A stretch of 42,835 nucleotides of DNA, taken from positions 512-43,346 of the forward strand of contig NWUY0304713058.1 of NCBI GenBank assembly GCA_004151065.3. Reading direction: 5' to 3'. Under the pieces are notes generated by a model. The model had not been told where the DNA came from. It made no database searches and saw only the letters and a list, made by a program, of their open reading frames with translations. The translations under genes and the position numbers were made by a program. This document shows positions 21,961 through 33,199 of the stretch, piece after piece. Source of the DNA: Larix sibirica (lineage: Eukaryota; Streptophyta; Pinopsida; Pinales; Pinaceae). Numbering within the stretch: the stretch's first letter is position 1; every line of letters starts with the position of its first letter.

Positions 21961-22771
21961 AACTAGAAAAAACCCTTATACTTTTTATACTTATAAAGGG
22001 AATAACTACTCAATAAAGAGACTATAACTAATCCTTACTTTCTATAGCTATTACTGAGAACGAATATTGGTAGGTATAACTTTAGGAATCGATAGTAGGA
22101 AGAATAACTAGAGGATCAAGTCAAGTAGCAATACTAGGAATAACTAGAGGCTCACCACTCTTTATTGTTGTCCTGGTCTTTCTTTTACTTGGATAGGAAT
22201 TACTAGAGGAACCTTTAAATCAAGGAAGGAATAAGACTACTTAACTCCTCTATATAGAACTCTGGCTCCTCTTATTTAGGAATTTTATAATAAAGGAACA
22301 ATGAAATGTAGGAATAATGAGATCTCTTGTGGAATAATAAGTTGGTCTAGTTGATTAACAAAAGGTCGTCCTGTTCTTTGTGTAGTGGAACAGCCCCTTT
22401 ATCTTTTCATTCCATATGATGGGGACTACTGATGATGGGGCATGAAGCTAGGAGATTATCATGCTTAGCGCTCTCCACTATGCTTCCTAAGGTCAGGCAA
22501 CAACAACCTACAGGACCACTTCCTTCTTTCACAGTCCCAATCACATCATTAGTAGGTTGGCACGAACACAGTCCCTATCCTATGAGTTACCTATACTCTG
22601 ATTACGCGGGGTGAAATATCATGCATGGTGTAGTAACTATATTTACTACATTTCTGAACCAAATAGACTACCTCTTTGAACCACATTGATCGTGCTCGCT
22701 ACCACCTGTTATTAGTAGGGGCCTTTTATCACATTATTTTCTATCCTAGATCTTAGGGGATGGTAGAGCAG

Positions 22772-22808
22772 AAAAGTGGTGCATAAAAGTGGTGCATAAA
22801 AGTGGTGG
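22772..22808. repeat. 13-bp perfect tandem repeat, 2.8 copies
   Basis: AAAAGTGGTGCAT at 22772-22784 and 22785-22797, then AAAAGTGGTGG at 22798-22808. The copies are identical, so this expansion is recent compared with the degenerate families. Confidence 0.95.
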
Positions 22809-23341
22809 CCCTATAAGTTATGAAAAATCATGATAAATTGGCCCCCGTACTCATGGTGTTTAGAGCAGCGGAGACAAAAGGACCACCCTTTATGATATTA
22901 TTCTTTACACGTATATAACCTGACAAAAGGGAAAGCTTCTCTCGGCCCTTCGGGTTTCCTGCGGGGCGGGAAGGGTAGGTTCTTCTTTGATTGCCTTGTA
23001 CTTTTGCTTACCTTATAGATTGGATTAGAGCCTGGATAGAATACCAGAGATTCTTTGATAAGCAGAGCCCGGACCCGGAGGAACTACCTCTATATCTTTT
23101 CTGTATTAAAAGTCACTTGCTTTATAAATAAAACTAGCTTGCTTCATAATAGTTGAAAGCTAATCCTCATGTTGTTCGAGTGGAGTCATGTTGTCTCAAG
23201 TGGAGTATGGAAGCAAGTCAAGGGAAACCAGTAAGTAGTCTATGTACAGTTCAGTAGCTTTTATTCCTCCCTGGGTTGGGTTGGGGCATGTTCGTCATCA
23301 GTCCAACAAAGATCCATCCATTATACTTAGGTTTGCTAGTT

Positions 23342-23387
23342 AATAGGAAATCTATCCTCTGGGTCAATAGGAAATATCTCTGGGGTC
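23342..23387. repeat. Imperfect tandem repeat, 22-24 bp x 2
   Basis: AATAGGAAAT followed by a CTCTGGGGTC-like end occurs at 23342-23365 and 23366-23387, with a small length difference in the middle. Confidence 0.8.
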
Positions 23388-25179
23388 AATCAGCAATTTT
23401 ATCTCATTAATCAGAGAGCAATAGACAGGGAATGAACTCTCAACTCAAAACCCATAAAATACCAACATCAACTAACCAACCAACATGTTAAAGAGTAGGA
23501 GCTTGACCAAACATAATAAGAAATCCTATAAAGAAGGAAAAGAGAAAAAAAGAAAGTCTTATTTTTTTATGGAAATAAATAAATTATCTTATTCTATCTA
23601 AAAACTCTTTTTTATTAGCCAATAAGTAAGGTTGGTAGCATCGTATAATAAGCAAATGAACTTCTTTCTAGCAAATGCATTTCTATCTATTATTAGTTAT
23701 GTTTATAATAGATGCACCCTCGATTGTTTAATGCTTATTCGTGCGATAGTAAAATGGTTCATATGTTTGGTATGCTGTGGTTTATTATTTAATGGTGCAT
23801 AATCAATTTATCTTTGTTGGCTAATCAATAAAAGTACCAATCAAAATACAAGTATAAATGAATCAAGAGCAAGTATAGAGCAAGTAAATAGGAAGACTCT
23901 GGACTCTTTACAAGGCACAGAGCTTCGTATATAGACTACTCTCTACAAGCAAGTTATAAAAGATAGAAGTAACCTCGATCCCGAGCCCGCCATCACTCCA
24001 GTTCCACAAGGCGATCCTACGTATACCACGAGTTCCCGCTTAGGTCCTTCACTTCACATCGCTAAACATTCCAAGACTTTTTTAAGATAGAAATGAATAG
24101 CAATGTTATATACGTCACACCCATGAAATGATCTTTATGTGATGCAAAGTGAAATTTATGGTTTTTCTGCTAGGTAAAGTTGTTCATAATGTAGCAATAA
24201 ATCCAAGTGAATAGTTCATAATCTTTTATAAATTAATCCTAGTGATCTCTTTGTTTTCTCTTTGGAGTTTTTATTTAGTTTTGATGTGTTAAAATCCCCA
24301 ACCCCGTAGGTAATACAAGTGGTCGAGCCGTTCCTAGACTTAGGAAGCAAGGTGAAATAAACTCTACTAGCTTTATGAGCCTTCCCTATATTGATGAGGT
24401 ACCAAACTACAAAGAACAAGACTTAACTCGCGATACGAAACAATATACACGCGCTTTCCACCATCTCCACCACTCGCTATACTTAATAATGAACCATCTC
24501 CACTCGCTAACCAGCTCCACTAAATGAACCAGCTCCACTTGACTCGTTAAATCTCTTTGTTGCTTGTTGACTAGTCCTAGGTAACTATATTATAGGCTTT
24601 CCTTGGCTCGTTTACTAGGGAAAGATGATCTTATATGCTTTCCTTGCTCAATAGATTATATGCGACCTCGAGATTGAATTTAGCGGATAGAATAATGGCG
24701 GTTATCTCATGTGGGAATGAATCATTGGAACATAGAGGTTGTTTACTAAGTGAAAGGAGGCATCACTTTAGTTTATCCAGCCCAACAAAACTAATAGGTC
24801 CACCCGCATAACTCATCATGGGGTGACCCGAAGAAATAGGGTGACCGGGACTTGTGAACTAAAGGGGACAACTTTGTTCTCACTAATACCTAACCAACTT
24901 TTTCACCATCTTGCACCATAATTTAAGTCCTATCGCCAGATAGAAAAAGCTGTGATGCAGGGTCCCCAAATCCTATGTCAAATGGGACAGTAAATAAGAG
25001 TAGGTAAAGGTTGGTGTCTAGGTAAATGGGGAGGGAACAACAGAAATGACACAAAAACTAATGGTCCTGCTGAGGCCAAATGAACCCTTTTTCCACCTTG
25101 ATTTGAGTCTGATCTATAAGGTAATTTTAATGATACAACGCCCCCAACGCGAAGGGTCTAAAATGGACGACCATTCAAT

Positions 25180-25229
25180 TACCAAGTAGGTTCCGCTCCT
25201 CCCCGTTAGTTAGTACCAAGTAGGTTCCG
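25180..25229. repeat. 16-bp direct repeat
   Basis: TACCAAGTAGGTTCCG occurs at 25180-25195 and 25214-25229, 34 bases apart. Both copies are identical. Confidence 0.9.
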
Positions 25230-26427
25230 ATGCAGGGTATCGGTGGATCCATCCCGCTGTGCGCCACAAGGAAGGTAATCGGTGTCTGGGATAACCCATG
25301 AATGATATTTACAAGGAGTCCTTTACAATGGGTACCGTGAGACGAGGGAACCAAGTGATCATCCATTGGGTTGAACTTCTATACGGGTAACTCAACCAAC
25401 TACCCACTCGGTAACCCATAAAATGATAGTTTACTACTAGGTAACCGAAAATGAGAGTTCATCAACACCAGCAGCAGTTCCTCTAGTTATGAAACAACAC
25501 CACCTTTCTCAGCAGCTATACTTTGAAAAGAACACCTAATAAGTAGAAATGATAAAATAAGTAATAGTCTACGTGTAAAAAGAAATGATAAGGTAAGGGT
25601 CTATCATGATGAGTAGAAGTCCTCTTATTCTTGTGAGACATAGGAGCTATCATCCCTCAACATAGAGAAAAACGCAAGATTCAATTCATATAAACAAGGT
25701 ATATATTATTATCATTATTCCTTTTTATACCGGTGATAATCCAGCTACATAAATGAATGGAAATCAGCCACTCCTCAACGGGTTAACAACCCATTCGGTT
25801 GCGATCTGGGGGTTTTTAAGGGTGTATGTGTAACGGAGGAGTTACGAAGGAAATATGGAGGGTGAGGTACCGAACGCTCGACCAGGGGGATAGGGAAATT
25901 GCTCCGTTAATCGTTGACAAGTTGACCAGCCCAGTTAGCTAGATAGGTCTCGGGATAATCCTCACAGTAGGAGGTAGGTTAGCGCAGATTAAGATCCTTA
26001 CCTTAGTGATAGAGACCCATAATGCCAACAACTTTATAGGGTAAAATTGGGTCAGTCATTATTGCACAATTACGTATATAATTTATTTATACTTCCTATT
26101 TTACTGGGTTTATATGCAACTACTTATATCTAAAAAGCTGTGCTGCGGGAAAGACGCTAACGTTCCTCACCCTATTTTTCATTTTTATATGCTCAGGGCT
26201 GCCTTGAAATACCCATACTAAATCTCCCTTATTCGCTGATGAGTTATACTTATGAGCTGATTATTTCAATATTGCAATTATGTTTCCAACATCCACCATA
26301 GCTGGAAGTGACCAAAAAACACCCCTCCTATATTATGCTAGCTAAAACCTTCTAAATTTGACTAATTGATTTCATATCATTTTAGGGCTGAATATACATA
26401 TGCTCAAGGCCTCGCGTTATTATGTTA
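25230..26427. other. Non-genic, repeated GGTAAC words
   Basis: GGTAACTCAA, GGTAACCCAT and GGTAACCGAA recur in 25385-25450. Otherwise nothing is recognised. The far right of this stretch may contain eroded LINE sequence, but I could not support it. Confidence 0.3.
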
Positions 26428-26960
26428 TTAACTAATTGCATACGCATGCGTATAGGACCCCCAAAAGAGAACCCTCTCCTCCATAATGCATCCCAATGAG
26501 AAAAAACCTCCAACAAATAATTTCCTATCTTCATCAGGCCCATAACAGTTTATTACAAAGATCTTATGTCCCAGGTCCTTTAACATAAATTCTGTCCAGA
26601 GACATAAGGAAATAAACGAAGAATTAAGAATATAGACTTCTTCCAACCAGTAATACCCCCCTCCAAAATTACCTACTACATAAAGGGCTATAAATTCTCA
26701 TTCTTTAAGGAGTGGACCTAGGGCCCTTATGACCTTATCACCTTCCCCATAGTTTATTGCACCAAAATAACATCTGACTTGTTAAGCTCCACTATCTAAG
26801 CCGGGGCCATTATTTTGGAGAGACTGCCAAGACCTATTATGTTTAAGGATAAATAATCATTAAAAGCTTCCCCTGCTGAATCTATTCCAAAGCTTTTATA
26901 TTGTGCATGATGTAAAAGGGATTTTCCCCTTGCTGTAGATGGGATTGTTTCCTTGAAACG
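26428..26960 (-). pseudogene. LINE ORF2 endonuclease fragment, broken
   Basis: On the minus strand this reads as the N-terminal part of the apurinic-like endonuclease of a plant non-LTR retrotransposon. The initial motif resembles LSWNxRGLGS (here LSLNIIGLGSLSK), followed by a SDVILVQ-stop-T segment where the family has QET, then ALGPLL, and further on LKDLGHKIFVINCYGPDEDR, matching the family's INxYGPxxDR signature. The catalytic Glu codon is TAA (26754-26756), a one-base frameshift lies in the G run at 26745-26748, and a Trp-to-TGA stop follows. The reverse transcriptase is absent. The element is dead and truncated. With ORF1 (27480-28040) it forms one minus-strand LINE remnant. Compartment of origin (nuclear) is inference from the family. 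Confidence 0.75.
26440..26453. repeat. 14-bp perfect palindrome
   Basis: ATACGCATGCGTAT is its own reverse complement and carries two of the few CpGs in this block. It lies at the left edge of the LINE fragment. No function is assigned. Confidence 0.9.
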
Positions 26961-27479
26961 GTCCAACCCTAGTCCCCCCTTCTGACCCCGTTTATCCTAG
27001 AACTATATCTCCCCTTCTAGACCTTAAATTATATCTACTGGAATTCTTGGCTTCCATGAAATTCCCTAAGAAACACAACCCCAAACCAGATTTCACATCA
27101 AGTGAGCCTTAACTGGAGGAGCTTCCAGAATTGGATGAAGGACTTACATTCTCCTTTCTAGGTATAGGGTACTTCTTTTTTTGCCCTAAAATGGTAACCC
27201 TAGTTCTCTTCCTAACCCAGTAACCCCCCCTTGGGCTGTTTTTATAAGGGTGTGGGCCAGGCTTCCTTGTCCTCTATATTCATAATAATTTGATCAGAAA
27301 TGGGATAAATCTAAGAGTTTATATCATGAGACTCACAAAAAGATTGCTTGCAACCTCTACCAAAACCGGCTCAGCAGTCTCAATAACTGGATCTTATATT
27401 CTTAATGAAGGCCCGCCAGTTCGCATGTTTGTTAAGTCCTTAAAACCTTGTTCGAGGACTTTAGAAACTAGAGCCTCTT

Positions 27480-28040
27480 CACATTGTGGTTGGACACCCT
27501 AGATGACAGACTTTACATTCCTTGGCTCCTCACCTTCTACTTCATTGAATTTTACTTCCGCTAATGACCCTCAGAGTCCAGTCCTTGTTTCATGGCCTGC
27601 TAGGTATTTACTGTGTCAATTCCCTATGACATAACCCCTTCAGAAAGTGCAGAGATATTTTTCATACCGTCCCCTGCCTCCTTAATATCTTATTTTTCCC
27701 TCCACGCCCCACTATTTCTTAAGAGAGTAAATGAGAACGACATATAAAAATATTATGCTATATTTCCATAAAAATTATCATGCGCACACCTAAAAGTAAT
27801 TTTAAAGTAATCCAGTCATCGTGTATGGACAAAATTACCGACCACTATTTCCATATTATCATACAACCCCTCACTAATGGAAACTAAAACTAATATACGA
27901 GCCACTGTAATATAGGCACTGACCTTGAAAGAGTCATAAATGTCCAGCGTTTTCCCCAAATAATAGAATATTTCCTTCATAATTCTGACAGACCACGACT
28001 CCATGGGCAACCCTGGTAGTTCGACCCATATCGACATTAT
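27480..28040 (-). pseudogene. LINE ORF1 (DUF4283/zinc-knuckle type) fragment, broken
   Basis: Minus-strand translation from 28037 reads SIWVELPGLPMESWSVRIMK, then YLGKTLDIYDSF, a TVARILV core and a GLYDNMEIVVG segment. This matches the plant LINE ORF1 pattern of a DUF4283 domain (VWVxLPxLPxExW...LGxxLxxD...RILV). The same frame continues past the TGA at 27816 into a decayed CCHC knuckle (FRCAHDNFYGNIA, with later Cys/His lost) and then a linker with many in-frame TAG/TAA/TGA codons, most at places where CAG, CAA or CGA would fit. ORF1 proteins bind RNA in retrotransposition; this one cannot be made. The 5' end of the element probably lies near 28250. Bases 26961-27480 are the likely ORF1 end and inter-ORF linker, without recognisable motifs. 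Confidence 0.75.
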
Positions 28041-29578
28041 TTTTGCAATATCTGATCATTCAATGAATGTTGTTTCATTCACTACGCCGCCCTCTGTATT
28101 TACCAGCTGGAGCAGGGGTGGGTGGAGGAGAATAAATGGTTTTATTTTCATTTTCGCCCGCATTTATGCATTCCCAATTCCACCCATTCGCTTTGAAGAA
28201 ATCCTTATGAGTCTCCCGAATCCCAAACTCTATGCGTATTACAAAATAAAAAGAGAAAAAAAAAGTTATTAATAATATAATAAAATAAAGGGTTTGTAAA
28301 GAAGAACCTCCCCTAAAGGCACAAAATGGGTAAGGTTCTGGCACCAAGGTCTGGTTCTGGATGTAATTTACCTTTTTGTCCCGCAGGAGGGGTATGTCTG
28401 TCGTTCCTATCCGAACATGCGATAAAAGGTAGTATGAAATTGAAAGGTTACAGGTCATATATCCTGCCCAAACATTAATGGAGGGTACGGGTATTTCATT
28501 TGATTTATCTGGAAAGGATAAATAAAGGCTACAGGTCTGTATTACCTCAACCCCGCCGAAACTTTAGTTTGATGTCCAAAGGGAGGGGATGGGTCGGATT
28601 AGTCAAGCGAAGCAGAAAAGGGAGAAGGAGGAAGGTGGTTTCTAAAGAGGATTCCAACCAATAAAGGAAGGCACCCAGCCAGGTTGGTTGATCCATCAAT
28701 TAAAAACCTTATCAATTGCGTAAGGCAAACCCCCTTTTTGACAGGTTCCAGCAGGGGTGATCTGTATTCAATAATGAAAAATTTTATCTAGGGGCGAGTT
28801 CATGGCTTCTTCTGCAGTGGGTGAGCCGTTGAAGAGAATCCATCCATACAAATAAATAACAAGTGCATGGAGCCCAAGTTTCTAAATTCGTTGTTGTCAA
28901 GTAGTCCGATCTCTGGCAATAATATAAGTTCACAGTAGTTCTAGCTCTAACAACATATGAGCATGGCATATATATAGTCTTTAACTTGTCCATACAAACA
29001 ACAAAGGCTATGTGCTTTGAACAACGAGTGGTGCATGGGGAAGGTTCTTTATAGGAATGTAAGCATAAAAAGAAAAACTCTACTGGGCCCATATACTGGT
29101 TTTGATACTTGCCTGTAGTCCCTGTATTCTGGGGATTCTACAACTTGCATAGATTCAGGGTGGAATTAAACCACTACTACTTGCAGAGCTCATAGTTGGC
29201 TCCAGTTCGTACCATGTTAAGTAACTCCCATGTTGTGTCAGGAACCATGTTGTTGTAAGGAACCCAAGTGGTATCTAGTAATAACTTGGACTCGCATATA
29301 TACGTGTCACTTTGCCATTTGAGGTGATCCTTGTGAGTTGGTTATCCCATGGCCTCGCCATTGTAATTGGTAATTATGATAGGCTATTCTGCTACTAATA
29401 TATCCAAACGAGCATATACATGAGAGGCTATGATGTTTGAACCATACAATCTTTCCAGTTCGTTCATAATTGGAGAGTCCAGTTCAATTGGTTTTAACTC
29501 TATTCACAATTTTAGTAAACTAAAATTGCCTTTTGAGGGGGCAGGATGGAATATCTATCATCGGAGCACATAACTTTA
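28041..29578. other. Non-genic, probably partly retroelement-derived
   Basis: The left part (to about 28260) encodes on the minus strand a proline-rich segment continuous with LINE ORF1. Beyond that nothing is recognised. The 102-codon minus frame at 28784-29092 has no motif that I can name. CpG density is low (about 12 in 28781-29520). Confidence 0.35.
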
Positions 29579-29614
29579 ATTTATCCGTAATGAAATATTT
29601 ATCCGTAATGAAAT
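29579..29614. repeat. 18-bp perfect tandem duplication
   Basis: ATTTATCCGTAATGAAAT occurs at 29579-29596 and 29597-29614 without change. A diverged version of the 3' half and what follows (GTAATGAAATAGGCCATTTC) is at about 30034-30053. Confidence 0.95.
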
Positions 29615-30983
29615 AGGACCTTTCCGATTGTTTCCCTCTTGCCAAGTGTTGATTCAACATATCAGGTACTACATATGCAGGTACTATCTGTCTGCTAGTC
29701 AATATAGAATGGCAAGTTCAGGCCCACTTCCATAGTGCTGATAGGAAGAGGATAAGAGGGAGAGTTACCTGTGTCAACCTGAAGACAGGAGAGGAGCCCA
29801 TCCATGTTGGTGAATTAATTAATAACGAGCATCTACTGAATTACCTTTTGCCAGAATCTATATTTTGGAAAGAAAGATAGAATCCCTTCCCTGGTGTTGC
29901 CCAGGCAAGAGTTGATGAGTTGGCGCGTAATTAAAAAACTTTCTCATTGACCAGTTTTTATTAATAAGGTCGCATTTTAAGGGGGTAAGATGATACATAT
30001 TACGATCATCGGGGAATTTTACTGAATTTTTTCTGTAATGAAATAGGCCATTTCAGGGCGTTTACCTCTGATTGCATGGAACTCATCCTGAGGTTATTCT
30101 AACCTTTCCCCTTTGTAACGAGATTATGGTTCAATATGAACTTTGGCATATCTACGTTAACCTTCTTGCACGATTCCCTTGTGAGAACCCAATGACACTT
30201 CCCTAGTTGATAAGCATCATAATGAGAAGGCCTTCCCATATGGTCTAGGGTTGGCCAGGGTGATTTCCCCTTCGAGACTGCTGATTGAGAAGATCAAAAA
30301 GAAGTCTATTCTCTACTGCCTAATCGGCATAAGGTTATTAATAATAGTCCCGTTGGATATTCCACTAAATTGAGGTGGGTTGCCCAAGAAGAACAAAAGA
30401 TGAAGGGCGAGGTATTTTATTGCTCGTCCTTCCTAGGACGAGGAGGATGATTCACTAGACCTGAGCCATGAACACACCGGAGAGGGATATAGGCTAGAGC
30501 CATTAAAGGGGGCTATGTGCAGTGAACTTATGTACGATGAGGTGACACAAATAGGTCCACAATGTGGTCCACAAACAAATATGTGCAACTAGATGAGCGA
30601 TACCTTCAAACCCATTAGTACACCCACCATTTGAAGAATATTGTTTTCCATATTTATAACAGATGGGAGAAAGGAACATCACCACTGGACGAGAGGAAAA
30701 GGCCCCCATCAACGCCTACCCGAGTAACCTTCCCCATATGCCACATCCACCCAACACAGTACGGGGCCAACACTGTGAGTGAGTTGCACCTGCTTTGAGC
30801 GATACCATCATAACATATCCGAGAAAGGCGAGGCGCGGAGCGGTGAAATGAATACCCTTCAACACATACCCGAGAGAGATAGAATAAAAGTACTTACCGT
30901 CAGAACAGAGGGAAGTCCACATCACATGATACCCGAGTAAACATCATAACATGACATATCCACCCAACATACACGGTATGTAT
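29615..30983. other. Non-genic with TACCCGAGTAA repeats
   Basis: No gene recognised. TACCCGAGTAA occurs near 30718 and 30931 with a TACCCGAGAGA variant near 30868. Each is accompanied by CATATCC/CACATCCACCCAACA words, giving an irregular repeat of roughly 60-150 bases. Confidence 0.4.
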
Positions 30984-31137
30984 GGTACTACGACATGGTT
31001 TGGCACCAAATGATATTTACACCGTGAGGCACACTGCCTGCTTCTTGATACAACTTGCTGCTTGCCGAAGGGAAAGTATATTGCTTACTTACTATAACCA
31101 GACCTAGGGAGGAAGAGGTTATCCGATAGGACACAGT
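30984..31137. repeat. Mosaic dispersed repeat (15.4 kb left half + 36.9 kb right half)
   Basis: 30984-31072 matches 15405-15489 (four substitutions, one 4-base indel). 31081-31137 matches 36896-36950 more loosely (TTGCTTACTTAC, AGACCTAGGGA/GGACCCAGGGA, CCGATAGGACACAGT/TCGGTAGGACACAGT). The two matches abut at about 31073-31081, as expected if separate repeats were joined by recombination. Confidence 0.75.
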
Positions 31138-32218
31138 CCCACTGCTTATTGATTGCTGCTTGCTCATAGAGATCTTGCTTTATTACTTGTCTGGACAGCC
31201 CACCTACACAACCCACCAAACTAAGGAAGAAGCACTAGCCCAAGGAACCTAAACACCGCACGGAGGACTCTGAACCCTCTGCAAAAATAGCCCTGGTAAA
31301 CCCAAGTCCCACCGGGCCAACCAGTCCAAATCATACCAGCTAGGAATCATATCAAATAGCGTTATATACATTTATATACCATGTTACCTCTTTATTTGAT
31401 TGTAGGCTTGCTAGATTGATTGATTTTATTTCTTTATGAGTAGAGGATTATATCCCAAAGAGCCAACCAATCGATCGGTAAGGGGTTGGAGGAGAGCAGG
31501 AGGATTATTCCCCAAAAAGTGAACCAATAAAAACACCAAGAGCAGCTGATCACCTTTAGCCAGGCCCACCACAAGCCAACAGCCAAGCATACCACTAGAA
31601 CATACCACACATTACGATTTCATACTAATCGCTCTTATATACGGCGATTCACAACTTGAGAGCAGACACAAGGAAAGGATGGGTCTTCAGGAAGGGAATA
31701 GAGTCTTATGATAAAAAAGGAAAGGAAAGTAAAGGAAAGGGCTTTATTTAGTCTTCTGAGAGGGGAGGTTGAAACCATTAGGGGAAGGGAGAGGGCCTAG
31801 GCCCCATATAATTAGAATTTTATAAGATTTATTATCATATTAGTACGACATGGCTAGGTGTACTGTTTAAGTATCTAGCTTACGAGTCTAATCATTATAG
31901 GTTATGGTCATTACATTGTATTGAAACTGATACCATGGATTGTGATCTTTCCATAATTATGCATAGTTTACACATGTGTTTTATTCCACTTGTTACTAAC
32001 AAAGCATAGTAATTGTAATTAAGCTAGTAGTATAGAGTTACGCAATAGTAGAAGTTACTGTAATCAACTGATGTAAAGTATTTATAATAAGTTATCCATA
32101 TTAATCAATGTAATTTTCATTCTCCAATAGAAACATCAGTGTTATGAGCTAAATGTTTACCGTAGCTATACCTCGTATTCCTTTATAACTAGTTATGGAA
32201 ATATGCATAAGTATAACA
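31138..32218. other. Non-genic spacer leading into gypsy fragments
   Basis: Contains the direct duplication at 31443-31528. From about 31860 the sequence becomes AT-rich and CpG-poor up to the integrase fragment, so it may belong to the same nuclear-derived insert. No terminal repeat (LTR) with matching partner could be identified. Confidence 0.4.
31443..31528. repeat. 29-bp direct duplication
   Basis: 31443-31471 and 31500-31528 share GAGGATTAT...CCCAAA...AACCAAT with five mismatches in 29 bases, 57 bases apart. Confidence 0.85.
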
Positions 32219-32817
32219 GATCAGGATAAGCCGTACGGCAACTTCCTGTCAACAAATCTTCCTCAGTTGTCCAAGTCTTCATGGACCAGATCTTCCAAGC
32301 TACATGGCATGCCCACTTCCATTGTCTCGGATCGGGACCCCACATTCACCAGCTACTTTTGGCAGGAGCTATTTCAACTTAAAGATACACAGCTGAACAT
32401 GAATACTGCATATCATCCCCAAATAAATGTCCCTTAAGTGGTCAACAAGTGCTTAGAAACCTATTTGAGATGCTTCGCTTCTTAAAAGCCATACCAATGG
32501 GCACAACAGCTCCTCCTTGCAGAATGGTGGTACAATACATGGAGCCACCAAAATGATATCATCTGAAGTTGTTTATAGCCAAAAACCCTTGTCAGTGGCG
32601 TCCTATGTCCTAGGCATTCCAAGGTTCATGCAGTGGATAGAACGCCTCATACCAGATAATCCATTCTCCCTACTCCCTCAAGGATAACTTGGTTATGGTT
32701 AAAAAGAAAATGAAACAACAAACTGATCAGCACAGATTCGAACGTTATTTTGCTGAAGGGGATCAAGTGTTTCTTCGCCTGCAACCTTATAAACAGATCC
32801 CTTTTGCAACTAGGGTT
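32219..32817 (+). pseudogene. Ty3/gypsy integrase fragment, broken
   Basis: Plus-strand reading gives the core and C-terminal part of a Ty3/gypsy retrotransposon integrase. KLHGMPTSIVSDRDPTFTSY carries the second catalytic Asp of the DDE triad, followed by FWQELF, AYHPQ, VVNKCLETYLRCF, WAQQLLLAEWWYNT and, after frame changes, AEGDQVFLRLQPYKQ, the conserved segment after the core. The catalytic-Glu neighbourhood (family TDGQxE) is eroded and ends in TAA at about 32435, a one-base insertion near 32298 shifts the frame before KLHGMP, and further stops follow. The first Asp region is only weakly visible. It cannot encode a working enzyme. It is an isolated piece: no reverse transcriptase or RNase H precedes it. 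Confidence 0.9.
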
Positions 32818-33199
32818 AATTAGCATTAGATCCCTTTTTAAACCTCTAATGCTCTTACTCTGCTCATAAGGTATGGGGATTAAAGGTAGAAGGACTAGGG
32901 ACTAGATTCAGTATATCCTTTCCGATCCCAAATAAAGCATGACTTTCTGCACCTCATATCCCCCCAAAAATGCATTCAATAAAAATTACTTCCCCGGTCT
33001 TCTCCTTTGCACACAGTGTAGGGGTCAATCAAATACCTTAGCGAGTAATCCTAGCAACCGCGCAAGTATCCCCTTCATCCTTTGGCTACAACATGTTCAT
33101 TTTCCAATATCCATAGGAATGTTTTAAGCCATCCCTAGACTTCATCTTTTGCTGACTACACAAATAGGCTCTAGTATCTACTCTGTAGTTGGACTATAG
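32818..33199. other. Gypsy-flanking sequence, nothing recognised
   Basis: Follows the integrase fragment. A chromodomain or 3' LTR would be expected here in an intact element, but neither is recognisable. Confidence 0.3.

Larger units (their letters stand above)
21961..25170. other. Non-genic, partly AT-rich
   Basis: About 3.2 kb without a recognised gene. 23400-23940 is AT-rich and CpG-poor. Two short tandem repeats (22772-22808, 23342-23387) are listed separately. Confidence 0.35.
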
